Numbered from the stretch's first letter, positions 35,417-45,465 are shown. The stretch: DNA of 64,000 nt from Prolixibacteraceae bacterium (GCA_028282705.1 JANQHI010000056.1:36114-100113); one strand, 5' to 3'. The notes: generated by a model not told the origin, from the sequence alone. Numbers and translations are program-made.

Positions 35417-37678
35417 ATGCCAAAATCTTTAAAAGAAGACGCATTGACCTACCATCAGTGTGGACGACCGGGAAAAATTGAGGTAATCCCTACCAAACCT
35501 CATCACACTCAATATGATTTGTCATTAGCCTACTCTCCTGGGGTAGCTGAGCCTTGCTTGGAAATTAACAAGGATAAAAGCAATGCATATAAATACACAG
35601 CCAAGGGAAACCTGGTTGCAGTAATTTCAAATGGGACAGCTGTTTTAGGGCTTGGGGATATTGGACCTGAAGCAGGCAAACCAGTTATGGAAGGAAAAGG
35701 GCTTTTATTTAAGATCTTTGCTGATATTGATGTTTTTGATATTGAAATTGACCAAAAAGACACTTCAAAATTTATCGAAGTTGTAAAGGCCATTTCTCCC
35801 ACTTTTGGGGGGATAAACCTGGAAGACATAAAAGCCCCTGAATGTTTTGAAATTGAAGACAAACTAAAAGAAGAGTTGGACATCCCTGTATTTCATGATG
35901 ACCAACATGGGACAGCTATCATTTCTGCAGCAGGGCTTATTAATGCACTTGAACTAAATGGGAAAAAGACCGAGGATTTAAAGGTTGTTGTTAATGGAGC
36001 AGGAGCCAGTGCAGTTTCTTGCATACGATTGTACATAAGCCTTGGCGTAAAAAAAGAAAATGTTATTATGCTTGATAGTAGGGGTGTCTTAAACAAAAAA
36101 AGGACAGGGCTGAATAAAATCAAGCAAGAATTTATAACCTCCAGGGATGTAGATACTTTAGAGGAAGCAATGAAAGGGGCTGATGTATTCCTGGGGTTAT
36201 CAATTGGAAATGTAGTGTCAAAAGATATGGTCAAGTCAATGGCTAAAGATCCTATTGTTTTTGCTATGGCCAACCCAAATCCTGAAATCTCTTATCCTGA
36301 TGCAACTGCTGCCAGGGATGATATTATTATGGCCACTGGGAGAAGTGACTATCCTAACCAGGTAAACAATGTCCTTGGGTTCCCATTCATATTCAGGGGA
36401 GCCCTTGATGTTCGCTCACATTCCATAAATGAAGAGATGAAAATTGCAGCTGTAAAAGCTATAGCTTCCCTGGCAAAAGAATATGTACCTGAATTAGTTA
36501 CTAAAGCTTATAACCAACAAAATATTGTATTTGGGAAAGAGTACATAATCCCAAAACCTTTAGACCCAAGGTTGATCTCAACTGTTGCCCCTGCTGTGGC
36601 AAAAGCTGCTATGGACACTGGAGTTGCCAGAAAACCCATCAAGGATTGGGAAACATATAAAAGTGAACTGAACAGCAGGTTGGGATTAGAAAATAAACTA
36701 ATTATGGCCATCAGGGATAAAGCCAAACAAAACCCTAAAAAAGTGGTCTTTGCTGATGCAACAAATTTCAAAGTCCTGAAAGCTGCCCAGTTTATTTGTA
36801 CCCAAAAATTAGCTCATCCTATCCTCTTGGGAAATAAAAAAGAGATACAAAAAATCATTGATGAGAATTCCCTCCAACTTGATGGGATACCTATCATAGA
36901 TATTTTTAAAGATGTTACTAAAAAGAAAAGAGAGCAATTTGCTAAAATATTATTTGAAAAAAGGCAACGCAAAGGGATGAGTTTTGTTGATGCTGTTGAA
37001 AAAACCTATAACCGTGATTATTATGGCTGCCTCATGGTAGAAACAGGTGAAGCTGATGCATTTATTTCAGGGTTGTCAAGAAAATATGCTGATACAATTA
37101 AACCTGCCCTGCATGTCATTGGCACAAAAAAAGAGTTCAACCACATTGCTGGAATGTATATTATGCTTACCAAAAAGGGCCCTTTGTTCCTGGCCGACAC
37201 CACTGTGAATTTTGACCCCAGCCCACAAACCCTGGCTGATACCACCCTGCTGGTAGCAAATGAAGTAAAACGTTTCAACCTTGAACCAAGGATAGCTATG
37301 GTAAGTTATTCAAACTTTGGGGCATTCAAAGGAAAAGGAAGCCCAATAAGGGCAAGGGAAGCAGTTAAGTTACTTCATGAAAAACATCCAAACCTTATTG
37401 TAGATGGGGAAATGCAAGCTAATTACGCATTAAATGGGAAATTGCGGGCTAAAAAATTTCCATTTACTAAGTTAAAAGATATGGATGCCAATGTGCTTGT
37501 TTTCCCTAACCTCAGTTCCGGAAATATTTTGTATAAGGTACTGAATGAAGTAGGTACTGCTAAAGCAATTGGTCCTATATTGCTTGGGATGAACAAACCC
37601 ATCCATATACTTCAAATGGAAAGCTCTGTAAGGGAAATTGTAAATATGGTAGCCATTGCAGCGGTTGATGCCCAATGA
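35417..37678 (+). CDS. maeB: NADP-dependent malic enzyme with phosphotransacetylase-like domain
   Basis: A 753-residue cytoplasmic enzyme that decarboxylates malate to pyruvate with NADP reduction. The malic domain (about 10-410) shows [68 protein letters not shown] and [15 protein letters not shown]. The C-terminal domain (about 430-750) resembles phosphate acetyltransferase. In MaeB-type enzymes it is not catalytic but binds acetyl-CoA as a regulator. Length and domain order are normal. It has a good terminator after it and stands alone. Confidence 0.96.
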   Translation: MPKSLKEDALTYHQCGRPGKIEVIPTKPHHTQYDLSLAYSPGVAEPCLEINKDKSNAYKYTAKGNLVAVISNGTAVLGLGDIGPEAGKPVMEGKGLLFKIFADIDVFDIEIDQKDTSKFIEVVKAISPTFGGINLEDIKAPECFEIEDKLKEELDIPVFHDDQHGTAIISAAGLINALELNGKKTEDLKVVVNGAGASAVSCIRLYISLGVKKENVIMLDSRGVLNKKRTGLNKIKQEFITSRDVDTLEEAMKGADVFLGLSIGNVVSKDMVKSMAKDPIVFAMANPNPEISYPDATAARDDIIMATGRSDYPNQVNNVLGFPFIFRGALDVRSHSINEEMKIAAVKAIASLAKEYVPELVTKAYNQQNIVFGKEYIIPKPLDPRLISTVAPAVAKAAMDTGVARKPIKDWETYKSELNSRLGLENKLIMAIRDKAKQNPKKVVFADATNFKVLKAAQFICTQKLAHPILLGNKKEIQKIIDENSLQLDGIPIIDIFKDVTKKKREQFAKILFEKRQRKGMSFVDAVEKTYNRDYYGCLMVETGEADAFISGLSRKYADTIKPALHVIGTKKEFNHIAGMYIMLTKKGPLFLADTTVNFDPSPQTLADTTLLVANEVKRFNLEPRIAMVSYSNFGAFKGKGSPIRAREAVKLLHEKHPNLIVDGEMQANYALNGKLRAKKFPFTKLKDMDANVLVFPNLSSGNILYKVLNEVGTAKAIGPILLGMNKPIHILQMESSVREIVNMVAIAAVDAQ

Positions 37679-37728
37679 AATAATTAAAACTAAACTATAT
37701 TTAATAAATATTGCTATTGGTAAAATTT

Positions 37729-37767
37729 AAAAGCCCTTGAGTTTTTAATAAACCAGGGCTTTTTTTA
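37729..37767 (+). terminator. Terminator of maeB
   Basis: AAAAGCCCT (37729-37737) pairs with AGGGCTTTT (37755-37763), and the T run continues to 37766. It is 50 bases after the stop. Confidence 0.8.
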
Positions 37768-37802
37768 TTTAAACCTGTGTTCAAAGAATTAAGGTAATTT
37801 AT

Positions 37803-37810
37803 TACATTTG
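37803..37810 (+). promoter_or_regulatory. Candidate -7 element for the cysteate synthase gene
   Basis: TACATTTG matches TAnnTTTG and lies 21 bases before the ATG at 37832. A weak TTC rather than TTG is near the -33 position. Confidence 0.45.
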
Positions 37811-37831
37811 CCACCTAAAGACTATAACATT

Positions 37832-39139
37832 ATGGCTGATCAAAAATCCAAAACAAACTACATTTTACAATCAGTAAATACCAAAAATACATTTGAGGAT
37901 GCAGGGTGGATGATGGTTGCACCTAACGAAGAAATGCCATCATTAATCCGTGCAATTTATGAAAAGAAACAACTGGATGTTAAAGATGAAAGTTTTGGGT
38001 TGTATAAGTTCTCTGACTGGCTGCCCATAAACAGGATGCTGGAAGGTTCTTCAGCACCTACAACTTACAAAAGTGAAGGATTAGCCAGGGAGCTAGGATT
38101 ATCTAACCTGTGGGTCACTTTTAGTGGCTACTGGCCCGAAAAAGGGGTAACCATGGAAACCTGCTCTTTTAAAGAAACTGAAGCTTATTCGGTTTGTGGG
38201 CGCCTTGAAGCTTCAAATGAAAAAATTTTAAATGTAGCTTCAGCAGGAAATACAGCTAGGGCTTTTGCCAAAGTCTGTTCAGACAACAATATCCCTTTAA
38301 TCCTTTGTGTCCCTGAAGATAACCTCAATGCACTTTGGTTTGAAAAACCCCTGAATGATTGTGTAAAACTGGCCTGTAGTGAGAAAGGCAGTGATTACTA
38401 TGATGCCATATTCCTTTCCAACCTATTATCTGAAAGTGAGGACTTTATTTGCGAAGGAGGGGCAAGAAATGTAGCACGCAGGGATGGTATGGCAACCACT
38501 GTATTATCAGCAGCCACCGCCATTGGAAAAATTCCTGAATATTACTTCCAGGCTGTTGGTAGTGGTACTGGTGCTGTAGCTGCCTGGGAAGCCAATTTGC
38601 GTTTGCTGGAAGATGGGCGTTTTGGAACCAACAAAATGAAATTGATGGTTTCACAGAATATCCCTTTTGTACCCATGCAGGATGCATGGAGGGCTAAATC
38701 AAGAAAGATACTTCCTTTGGATGATAACCTGGCAAGGAAGCAAGTGGAAGAGATTGTAGCCAAAGTACTTTCAAACAGGAAGCCAGCCTACACTATTTTT
38801 GGAGGATTGTTTGATGCCCTTAATGATGCTGGTGGTGATGTATTAACAGCAACAAATGAGGAAGCCTTTGAAGCATCAAAGCTATTTGAAGAATTGGAAG
38901 GGAATGATATCCACCCAGCAGCTGGGATAGCTACTGCTACTTTAATAAATGCTGTTAAAAATAACAAAGTAGATAAGGATGCCCTCATCATGCTGAACAT
39001 TACAGGAGGAGGAGAAGAAAGGTTAAAAAAAGAAAAAGAATTGTTTTACCTGAAACCATCTTTGGTGTTCAATATTAACCCTGAAGGAAATGAAGTAAGG
39101 GAAAAAGTGGCTGCATTATTCAAAGAATGCAAAGTTTGA
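37832..39139 (+). CDS. Cysteate synthase-like PLP enzyme (threonine synthase fold)
   Basis: A 435-residue fold-type II PLP enzyme. The likely PLP lysine is Lys114 in TCSFKETEA, followed by the phosphate-binding VASAGNTARAFA and later a glycine-rich GSGTGAVAAWEA. The overall pattern matches the cysteate synthase family, which makes L-cysteate from phosphoserine and sulfite. In Bacteroidota, L-cysteate is the head-group precursor of capnine-type sulfonolipids, so this gene suggests sulfonolipid synthesis. Threonine synthase is the alternative reading. The acyltransferase of the pathway is not nearby. The start is the ATG at 37832, not the TTG 8 codons upstream, which overlaps the promoter element. 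Confidence 0.8.
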   Translation: MADQKSKTNYILQSVNTKNTFEDAGWMMVAPNEEMPSLIRAIYEKKQLDVKDESFGLYKFSDWLPINRMLEGSSAPTTYKSEGLARELGLSNLWVTFSGYWPEKGVTMETCSFKETEAYSVCGRLEASNEKILNVASAGNTARAFAKVCSDNNIPLILCVPEDNLNALWFEKPLNDCVKLACSEKGSDYYDAIFLSNLLSESEDFICEGGARNVARRDGMATTVLSAATAIGKIPEYYFQAVGSGTGAVAAWEANLRLLEDGRFGTNKMKLMVSQNIPFVPMQDAWRAKSRKILPLDDNLARKQVEEIVAKVLSNRKPAYTIFGGLFDALNDAGGDVLTATNEEAFEASKLFEELEGNDIHPAAGIATATLINAVKNNKVDKDALIMLNITGGGEERLKKEKELFYLKPSLVFNINPEGNEVREKVAALFKECKV

Positions 39140-39293
39140 TATCAACACCCCCTGTAAACTTTACCTTAAGTACCTGTCTTTAAATTGCCCACTTTTGGGA
39201 TATGGATTGCAATTACTTGGTGCATTTATCTTAAAATCATAAATACTTCAAAATGACTTTGCCCAAGGAATAGTATATTTATAAATACTTCTT

Positions 39294-39301
39294 TAAATTT
39301 G
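39294..39301 (+). promoter_or_regulatory. Candidate -7 element for the recR operon
   Basis: TAAATTTG matches TAnnTTTG, 48 bases before the recR ATG. No clear -33 TTG is visible. Confidence 0.4.
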
Positions 39302-39349
39302 GCAGGACAAATAAGCTGAACCTATTATTATATTAAAAAAGGCTTAAGG

Positions 39350-39976
39350 ATGAATGTTGAGAAGTTTCCATCAAAGCTATTGGAAAATGCTGTCAATGAA
39401 TTTTCAAAACTACCTGGGATTGGAAGGAGGAGTGCCCTCCGCCTCGTTTTGCACTTGTTAAGGCAAGACAAAGAAGAAGTGTCCAGGTTTGGCAATTCAT
39501 TGATTGATCTTTGCAATGAAATCAAGCATTGCAAAATTTGCCATAATATTTCTGATGAAGAAATATGCCCCATTTGCTCAGACCCTAACAGGGATGAAAC
39601 TGTTATTTGCGTGGTTGAAAACATCAGGGATGTTATGTCAATTGAAAACACATTGCAATATAAGGGCTACTACCACGTTCTAGGAGGTATCATATCTCCT
39701 ATGGATGGTGTGGGTCCTTCAGACCTTGAAATAGAATCATTGCTGGAAAGAGTGAGCCAGGGAAATATTACTGAAGTGATTTTGGCATTAAGCACAACCA
39801 TGGAAGGTGATACAACAAATTTTTATATTTTCAGGAAACTAAAAGGGATGGATATAAATGTAACCACCCTGGCACGTGGTGTTTCAGTAGGTGATGAGCT
39901 GGAATATGCTGATGAGATTACCCTGGGGCGTTCCATACTCAACCGCGTAAATTATGAAACTTTAGTGGGTAAATAA
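39350..39976 (+). CDS. recR: Recombination mediator RecR
   Basis: A 208-residue protein that works with RecO and RecF to load RecA on gapped DNA. It has the N-terminal helix-hairpin-helix ([15 protein letters not shown]), a zinc finger with Cys61, Cys64, Cys73 and Cys76 (CKICHN... ICPIC), and the Toprim domain (about 82-175, [14 protein letters not shown] and GYYHVLGG). The length is standard. It starts a run with a glycosyltransferase (16-base gap) and a GNAT gene. dnaX is not adjacent. Confidence 0.97.
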   Translation: MNVEKFPSKLLENAVNEFSKLPGIGRRSALRLVLHLLRQDKEEVSRFGNSLIDLCNEIKHCKICHNISDEEICPICSDPNRDETVICVVENIRDVMSIENTLQYKGYYHVLGGIISPMDGVGPSDLEIESLLERVSQGNITEVILALSTTMEGDTTNFYIFRKLKGMDINVTTLARGVSVGDELEYADEITLGRSILNRVNYETLVGK

Positions 39977-39992
39977 ATTTTTCTCTGCTAGT

Positions 39993-41957
39993 ATGAAATT
40001 ATCAGTAGTAATAGTCAATTACAATGTAAAACACTTTTTGGAACAATGTATCCATTCAGTGCAAAAAGCTTGTAAAAACATTGCTTCTGAAATATGGGTA
40101 GTTGATAATAATTCAGTTGATGGATCATGCAGCCTGGTTAAAGATAAATTCCCTGAAGTTAAGTTGATTGAAAACAAAACCAACCATGGTTTTTCATATG
40201 CCAACAACCAGGCCATAAAACTTGCACAGGGTGAATACATTTTATTACTGAACCCTGATACTGTGGTTGAAGAAGACACCTTTCAAAAAGCCCTTAGCTT
40301 TATGGATAACACCCCTGATGCTGGGGGGCTTGGGGTAAAAATGATTGATGGGAAAGGTAATTTCCTCCCTGAATCAAAACGTGGGCTACCTACCCCGTGG
40401 GTAGCTTTTTACAAAATATTTGGGCTATCAAAGTTGTTCCCTAAATCCAGGAAATTTGGCACCTACCACCTTTCATACCTTGATAAAGACAGCATCCATA
40501 AAGTTGATGTTTTATCAGGTGCTTTTATGCTTCTGCGCAAAAAAACACTGGATAAAATTGGGTTGCTTGATGAAGCCTTTTTTATGTATGGTGAAGATAT
40601 TGACCTTTCATACAGGATTGCAAAAGGTGGATACAACAACTATTATTTCCCTGAAACAACCATCATCCATTACAAAGGGGAAAGCACAAAAAAAAGCTCT
40701 GTTAACTACATCAGGATATTTTACAATGCCATGGTTATTTTCACCAATAAGCATTTTAGTGGTGGAAAAGCCAAAATGTTTTCTTTGCTGATCAAAATGG
40801 CCATTTATTTCAGGGCTTATGCTGCCATCCTTAACAGGGCTTTTTCAAGGATTTATGTTCCTTTATTTGATGTATTAATTATGTATGGAGGATTCCTTCT
40901 ATTCACCCCTTATTGGGAAAGTTTAAAATATAGCACTGGTTATTACCCTCCAGAATTCTATAATTATGCTGCCCCTGCTTACATCTTATTTTGGATGGGA
41001 GGTATCCTGTTTTCAGGAGGGTATAGGAGCCCTGTTAAACTATGGTTGGTACTAAGAGGGTTGGTTTGGGGAACCATTGCATTGTTATTGGCTTATTCAC
41101 TTATTGATGAAAAATTCCGTTTTTCAAGGGCACTTATTTTATTGGGTTCAGCATGGGCTATTATTGCACTTTCAACCATGCGCGTGATTTTTAACGCCAC
41201 CAGGCTTGGAGGATTCCAGTTTTATGTAAAAAAACCAAAAAGGATAGCCATCATTGGGCATCCTGAAGAAGCAAAAAGGGTAAGGGATTTATTGAACCAA
41301 ACAGAGATTAACCCGGAAATAATTGGTTATGTATCAATCAATGAAACAGACTATGGGCAACAGTATATTGGCTCCATTGAGCAACTAAATGAAATAATTT
41401 CCATAAACAGGGTCAATGAACTGATCTTTTGTGCTGAAGACATAAAATCAGGGCAGATTATTAAAGCCATGCTGGAATTAACAAAACTCCAGGTTGATTA
41501 TAAAATTGCCCCCCCTGAAAGTTTGAGCATTATTGGCAGCAACTCAATACACACGGCTGGAGACCTTTATGTGGTTAGTGTGAATTCCATTTCAAAACCT
41601 GCCAATAAACGCCTGAAACGTTCATTTGACAATGCTTTTGCAATTATCCTGTTTATACTTTCTCCTGCTATCATCTGGAGTTATAAAAGTAAGAAACAAC
41701 TTTATTTAAATATCTTTTCTGTATTGAAAGGGGATATTTCATGGGTAGGTTATGTTACTAAAGAAAATACTTCTAAAGGGCTACCCTCAATAAAAGAAGG
41801 TGTCCTTACCCCAGGGGATCTGTTTAGCAACCTAAACCTTGATACAAAAAGAATGAGCCAGTTAAACCTTCTTTATGCCAGGGATTACCACCTAAAAAAT
41901 GACCTGGAGATTATTTGGAAAAACAAAAAACACTTAAACAGGGCAACACATGGATAA
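39993..41957 (+). CDS. Glycosyltransferase 2 fused to a degenerate polyisoprenyl-phosphate sugar transferase-like half
   Basis: A 654-residue protein. Residues about 1-290 are a GT2 domain of the rhamnosyltransferase type (VVIVNYNVKHFLEQCI, EIWVVDNNSVDGS, ILLLNPDTVVEED, FFMYGEDIDLSYR). Then come four membrane helices (about 290-405) and a Rossmann-like nucleotide-binding part (about 410-520), which together recall WbaP/WcaJ-type proteins. The last 130 residues keep the opening (KRSFDNAFAIILFILSP), the VLKGDISWVGYV box and GLPSIKEG. They lack the catalytic stretch between those, so this half is probably not active. The next gene (GNAT) overlaps by 8 bases. It likely acts in surface polysaccharide synthesis. 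Confidence 0.82.
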   Translation: MKLSVVIVNYNVKHFLEQCIHSVQKACKNIASEIWVVDNNSVDGSCSLVKDKFPEVKLIENKTNHGFSYANNQAIKLAQGEYILLLNPDTVVEEDTFQKALSFMDNTPDAGGLGVKMIDGKGNFLPESKRGLPTPWVAFYKIFGLSKLFPKSRKFGTYHLSYLDKDSIHKVDVLSGAFMLLRKKTLDKIGLLDEAFFMYGEDIDLSYRIAKGGYNNYYFPETTIIHYKGESTKKSSVNYIRIFYNAMVIFTNKHFSGGKAKMFSLLIKMAIYFRAYAAILNRAFSRIYVPLFDVLIMYGGFLLFTPYWESLKYSTGYYPPEFYNYAAPAYILFWMGGILFSGGYRSPVKLWLVLRGLVWGTIALLLAYSLIDEKFRFSRALILLGSAWAIIALSTMRVIFNATRLGGFQFYVKKPKRIAIIGHPEEAKRVRDLLNQTEINPEIIGYVSINETDYGQQYIGSIEQLNEIISINRVNELIFCAEDIKSGQIIKAMLELTKLQVDYKIAPPESLSIIGSNSIHTAGDLYVVSVNSISKPANKRLKRSFDNAFAIILFILSPAIIWSYKSKKQLYLNIFSVLKGDISWVGYVTKENTSKGLPSIKEGVLTPGDLFSNLNLDTKRMSQLNLLYARDYHLKNDLEIIWKNKKHLNRATHG

Positions 41958-42477
41958 TTACCTTGAATATGGGAATATAAAGTTGCGCCCCCTCGAACCT
42001 GAAGATGTTGATATACTTTACCAATGGGAAAATGATAGCTCCATCTGGGAATTCAGTAATACCAAAGCCCCTTTTTCCAAACACCTGCTAAGGTTATACA
42101 TTGAAAATTCATTCAAAGATATTTATGAAACAAAACAATTGCGCCTGGTAATTGAAACCAATGAAGGTAAACTGGCAGGTGCTATTGACCTGTTTGATTT
42201 TGAGCCATACCATCAAAGGGCAGGGGTTGGTATTTTAATCCATAGCAAAGAGGACAGGAACAAAGGCTATGCTTCTGATGCATTACAGGCTCTTATCAGC
42301 TACAGTATAAATGTAATTGGTGTACGCCAATTATATGCTAATATTACTACTGACAATACTGCTAGCATCCATCTATTCACCAAGGCCGGCTTCATTGAAG
42401 TGGGGATAAAAAAAGGTTGGCTTAAAACTCCCTATGGTTGGAAAGATGAAGTTTTGATGCAAAAGATCCTGCTGTAA
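41950..42477 (+). CDS. GNAT-family N-acetyltransferase (RimJ/RimL-like)
   Basis: A 175-residue cytoplasmic acyltransferase with the GNAT fold: LRPLEPEDVDILYQWENDSSIW at the start, the acetyl-CoA-binding VGILIHSKEDRNKGYASDAL, and the terminal ANITTDNTASIHLFTKAGFIEVGIKKGW. It resembles the RimJ/RimL and spermidine acetyltransferase subgroup. The substrate is not known and may be a sugar nucleotide, as the gene overlaps the preceding glycosyltransferase by 8 bases and may serve the same pathway. Confidence 0.88.
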   Translation: MDNYLEYGNIKLRPLEPEDVDILYQWENDSSIWEFSNTKAPFSKHLLRLYIENSFKDIYETKQLRLVIETNEGKLAGAIDLFDFEPYHQRAGVGILIHSKEDRNKGYASDALQALISYSINVIGVRQLYANITTDNTASIHLFTKAGFIEVGIKKGWLKTPYGWKDEVLMQKILL

Positions 42478-42478
42478 C

Positions 42479-42931
42479 CTAACCACTCATATCACCAAAA
42501 TCAGGTATTCCTTTTAGGAATGAATAACTGTTTTTTGAATAATCAACTTTACAAATAAAATGCTCCATCCCATTTGATACCATTATATATGGGACTTTTA
42601 GTTCCATATTATACCTTACAACCTGGTCGAATGCAGCCTGGCTGATTTTAACAGCAGGTGCTTTAAATTCAGCTATTAAATAAGGATGCCCTTTCTTTGA
42701 ATAAACCAGTAAATCAAAACGCATGGGCTGCTGGTTGATTACAATTTTTTTTTCAACAGCCATTAATGAAACTGGGTACTTTTTCTCAGATAAAAACTGC
42801 ACCATATTTTGCCTTACCCATTCCTCAGGAGTTAAAACCACATATTTTTTGCGTACAATATCAAATACAAGCTGCTTTCCCCCTTCAGTTATAAACCTAA
42901 AATTATATTGTGGTAAGTTCAGTTTATCCAT
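42479..42931 (-). CDS. Stand-alone HsdR N-terminal-like nuclease domain protein
   Basis: A 150-residue protein matching the HSDR_N_2 type of domain. It has LTPEEWVRQNMVQFL, then RFDLLVYSKKGHPYLIAEFKAP with the Asp and Glu-x-Lys of a PD-(D/E)XK nuclease core, and VRYNMELKVPYIMVSNG. No restriction system (HsdM, HsdS) is near, so it is not part of a type I system. The start is the ATG at 42931. The frame is open 16 codons further upstream. It is divergent from amn-holA, and a repair or chromosome-maintenance role is a guess. Confidence 0.78.
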   Translation of the reverse strand: MDKLNLPQYNFRFITEGGKQLVFDIVRKKYVVLTPEEWVRQNMVQFLSEKKYPVSLMAVEKKIVINQQPMRFDLLVYSKKGHPYLIAEFKAPAVKISQAAFDQVVRYNMELKVPYIMVSNGMEHFICKVDYSKNSYSFLKGIPDFGDMSG

Positions 42932-42994
42932 ATTTATAAACAAAGAATGCCTTTTTTTTAAAAATATAAAAATTATCATTCATCCTTTCCCACT

Positions 42995-43026
42995 TTGGGA
43001 ATAGTAGGTGGAAAAAACTATTTTTG
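42995..43026 (+). promoter_or_regulatory. Bacteroidota-type promoter for amn-holA
   Basis: TTG (42995-42997), 21 bases, TATTTTTG (43019-43026), matching TTG-N(19-21)-TAnnTTTG. It lies 49 bases before the amn ATG. Confidence 0.65.
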
Positions 43027-43075
43027 TATCAGGCATTGAAACAGGGTTTAAGCTTACTACTAAAATTATTTAGGG

Positions 43076-43846
43076 ATGAAAACAAAAAAAGAAATTGTTG
43101 ATAACTGGCTTCCAAGGTATACAGGGATGAAACTTGAAGATTTTGGTGGATACATTTTATTGACCAATTTCCAGTTGTATGTCGAAATGTTTGCAAAACG
43201 TTTTGAAGTCCCTGTTATGGGAAGTGATAAAAACATGCCTTGTGCAACTGCTGAAGGGATCACCATCATCAATTTTGGTATGGGAAGCCCCAATGCAGCA
43301 ACAATCATTGACCTTTTAAGTGCCATTCACCCAAAAGCAGTCTTGTTTTTAGGTAAATGTGGTGGGCTTAAAAAGAAAAATAAGTTGGGAGACCTGATCA
43401 TCCCTATTGCTGCCATAAGAAGTGATGGTACATCAAATGATTATTTGCCACCTGAGATACCAGCATTGCCTGCTTTTAATTTACAAAGGGCTGTTTCTCA
43501 TGTCATAAGGAACTCAGGCCTTGATTATTGGACTGGTGTAGTTTTCACCACCAACAAAAGGGTTTGGGAATATGATGACAGGTTTAAAAAATACTTGGAG
43601 AAAACACGTGCCATGGCCATTGATATGGAAACTGCAACCATATTTACAGTTGGTTTTGCCAACCAGATACCAACAGGGGCATTGCTACTTGTGTCTGACC
43701 AACCTATGATCTCAACAGGGGTAAAAACAGAAAAAAGTGATTCCAAAGTAACCTCAAATTATGTAGATTCACACATTGATGTTGGGATAGAAGCTTTGCT
43801 GGAAATCAAAAATAATGGGCAATCTGTCAAACACTTAAAATTCTGA
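43076..43846 (+). CDS. amn: AMP nucleosidase
   Basis: A 256-residue purine-salvage enzyme that hydrolyses AMP to adenine and ribose 5-phosphate. It is the short form without the N-terminal extension found in E. coli Amn. The phosphorylase fold is recognisable: ITIINFGMGSPNAATIIDLLSAIHPKAVLFLGKCGGL, then AIRSDGTSNDYLPPEIPALPAF, and MAIDMETATIFTVGF with the catalytic Glu-rich ring. It has its own promoter and is followed by holA after one base, so they form an operon. Confidence 0.92.
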   Translation: MKTKKEIVDNWLPRYTGMKLEDFGGYILLTNFQLYVEMFAKRFEVPVMGSDKNMPCATAEGITIINFGMGSPNAATIIDLLSAIHPKAVLFLGKCGGLKKKNKLGDLIIPIAAIRSDGTSNDYLPPEIPALPAFNLQRAVSHVIRNSGLDYWTGVVFTTNKRVWEYDDRFKKYLEKTRAMAIDMETATIFTVGFANQIPTGALLLVSDQPMISTGVKTEKSDSKVTSNYVDSHIDVGIEALLEIKNNGQSVKHLKF

Positions 43847-43847
43847 T

Positions 43848-44846
43848 ATGGATTATAAAACAATTATTAGCAACTTAAAGAAAAAAATTTACCACCCTAT
43901 TTATTTTCTTTGGGGAGAAGAGCCTTATTATATTGATAAAATATCAGACTACATTGCCGAAAATGTACTTACAGATGCAGAAAAGGGGTTTAACCAAACC
44001 ATTTTCTATGGGAAAGATACAGAAGTATATACCATTATTGAAGCATCAAGGAGGTTTCCTATGATGGCTAACCAACAAGTGATCATTGTAAAAGAAGCCC
44101 AGGATGTAAAAAAAATAGAAGAACTGAAAGCTTATACCGCCAACCCATTAAATTCAACCATCCTTGTCTTGAATTACAAATACAAAAAGCTGGACAAAAG
44201 GACTGCCTTTGCAAAGTCATTGGATAAGAACGGGGTCATTTTTGAGTCAAAAAAAGTGTATGAAAACAAAATCCCTGGATGGATTGAAACATACCTGCAT
44301 GACTCACAATATGATATCACCCCACAGGCTGCTGTTATGTTAGCAGAATATATTGGGGCTGACCTTAGCAAAGTAGCCAATGAACTGAATAAGCTGGTAA
44401 TTGCTTTGCCCAAAAATACCAAAATCACCCCAGAGCATATTGAAAAAAATATAGGGATCAGCAAAGAATACAATGTGTTTGAACTGCAAAATGCACTAGG
44501 TGAGAGGAATATATTGAAAGCCAATAAAATAATCAACTATTTTGGTGCTAACCCATCAAGCAACCCCATACAGAGGACAATCTCTTCACTTTACATGTTC
44601 TTTGCCAAGCTCTTTATGTACCATTTCCTTCCTGACAAATCAGAAAGGTCAGTAGCTGCATCACTGGGGCTGCACCCTTTTATAGCCAAATCATATGTGG
44701 CTGCAGCCCGAAAATACAATCCCAAGAAGCTTTACCAAATAGTTGGGATATTAAGGGATTATGACATGAAAAGCAAAGGTTTTGGCAATAGCTCAACAAC
44801 TGCTTCTGACCTCCAAAAAGAATTGATTTATAAAATCCTGCATTAA
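43848..44846 (+). CDS. holA: DNA polymerase III subunit delta
   Basis: A 332-residue clamp-loader subunit that opens the sliding clamp during replication. The order is: an ATPase-like but nucleotide-free N-terminal domain (FLWGEEPYYIDKISDYI), a middle lid domain (about 140-215), then the collar domain (about 220-330), with the family's VFELQNALGERN and the end DLQKELIYKI. Length is normal. It lies one base after amn and directly against the rhomboid gene, so the four genes amn to the aminotransferase look like one operon. Confidence 0.93.
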   Translation: MDYKTIISNLKKKIYHPIYFLWGEEPYYIDKISDYIAENVLTDAEKGFNQTIFYGKDTEVYTIIEASRRFPMMANQQVIIVKEAQDVKKIEELKAYTANPLNSTILVLNYKYKKLDKRTAFAKSLDKNGVIFESKKVYENKIPGWIETYLHDSQYDITPQAAVMLAEYIGADLSKVANELNKLVIALPKNTKITPEHIEKNIGISKEYNVFELQNALGERNILKANKIINYFGANPSSNPIQRTISSLYMFFAKLFMYHFLPDKSERSVAASLGLHPFIAKSYVAAARKYNPKKLYQIVGILRDYDMKSKGFGNSSTTASDLQKELIYKILH

Positions 44847-45461
44847 ATGATGTTTACATATATAATAATAGCAATTACAGTTGTAGTTTCTTATGCTGCT
44901 TTTTCAAATGCCACATTAATGGCCAAACTTCAGTTTAATGCAGCCGAGATCATTAACAGGAAAGAGTATTACCGCCTGATATCACATGCCTTTGTGCATG
45001 CAAACTGGTCACACCTTATTGTAAATATGCTGGTTTTATTCTTTTTTGGAAGAGCTATTGAAGCCTATTTCAACCTCTTTTTCGGGCAAAGGGCAGTAGC
45101 TTATTTTTTGTTGTTGTACATTGGAGGCATCCTGTTTTCTAATGCATGGGCATTGATCAAACACAGGAATAACTACTATTATAATGCAGTAGGTGCATCA
45201 GGTGCAGTTTCCGCAGTCCTATTCTGTTTTATCTTTTTTGACCCTTGGGAAAAGCTCTATTTCATGTTTTTTATACCCATCCCAGGAATTATCTTTGCTA
45301 TTGGTTACCTGGTTTATTCTTACTACCAGGGCAAAAAAAAGACTGATAATGTAGCTCATGACGCCCACTTCCTGGGAGCTGTTTTTGGGTTTATCCTTCC
45401 TATCATCCTGAATCCTGAGCTTTTTGAAAGATTTATAGATAAACTTTTCCTCCTGATCTAA
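44847..45461 (+). CDS. Rhomboid intramembrane serine protease
   Basis: A 204-residue membrane protease with six helices. The catalytic dyad is present: Ser118 in VGASGAVSA and His174 in HDAHFLGA. The N-terminal ISHAFVHANWSHLIVNM supplies the oxyanion His and Asn. It cuts substrates within or near the membrane, and its targets are unknown. The ATG follows the holA stop with no intervening base, so it is translated from the same operon. The size is small but within the family range. Confidence 0.93.
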   Translation: MMFTYIIIAITVVVSYAAFSNATLMAKLQFNAAEIINRKEYYRLISHAFVHANWSHLIVNMLVLFFFGRAIEAYFNLFFGQRAVAYFLLLYIGGILFSNAWALIKHRNNYYYNAVGASGAVSAVLFCFIFFDPWEKLYFMFFIPIPGIIFAIGYLVYSYYQGKKKTDNVAHDAHFLGAVFGFILPIILNPELFERFIDKLFLLI

Positions 45462-45465
45462 TAAA

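Noticed and set aside
42479..42931. A type I restriction system
   Set aside because: Only an HsdR N-terminal-like domain is present, without helicase, methyltransferase or specificity subunits.
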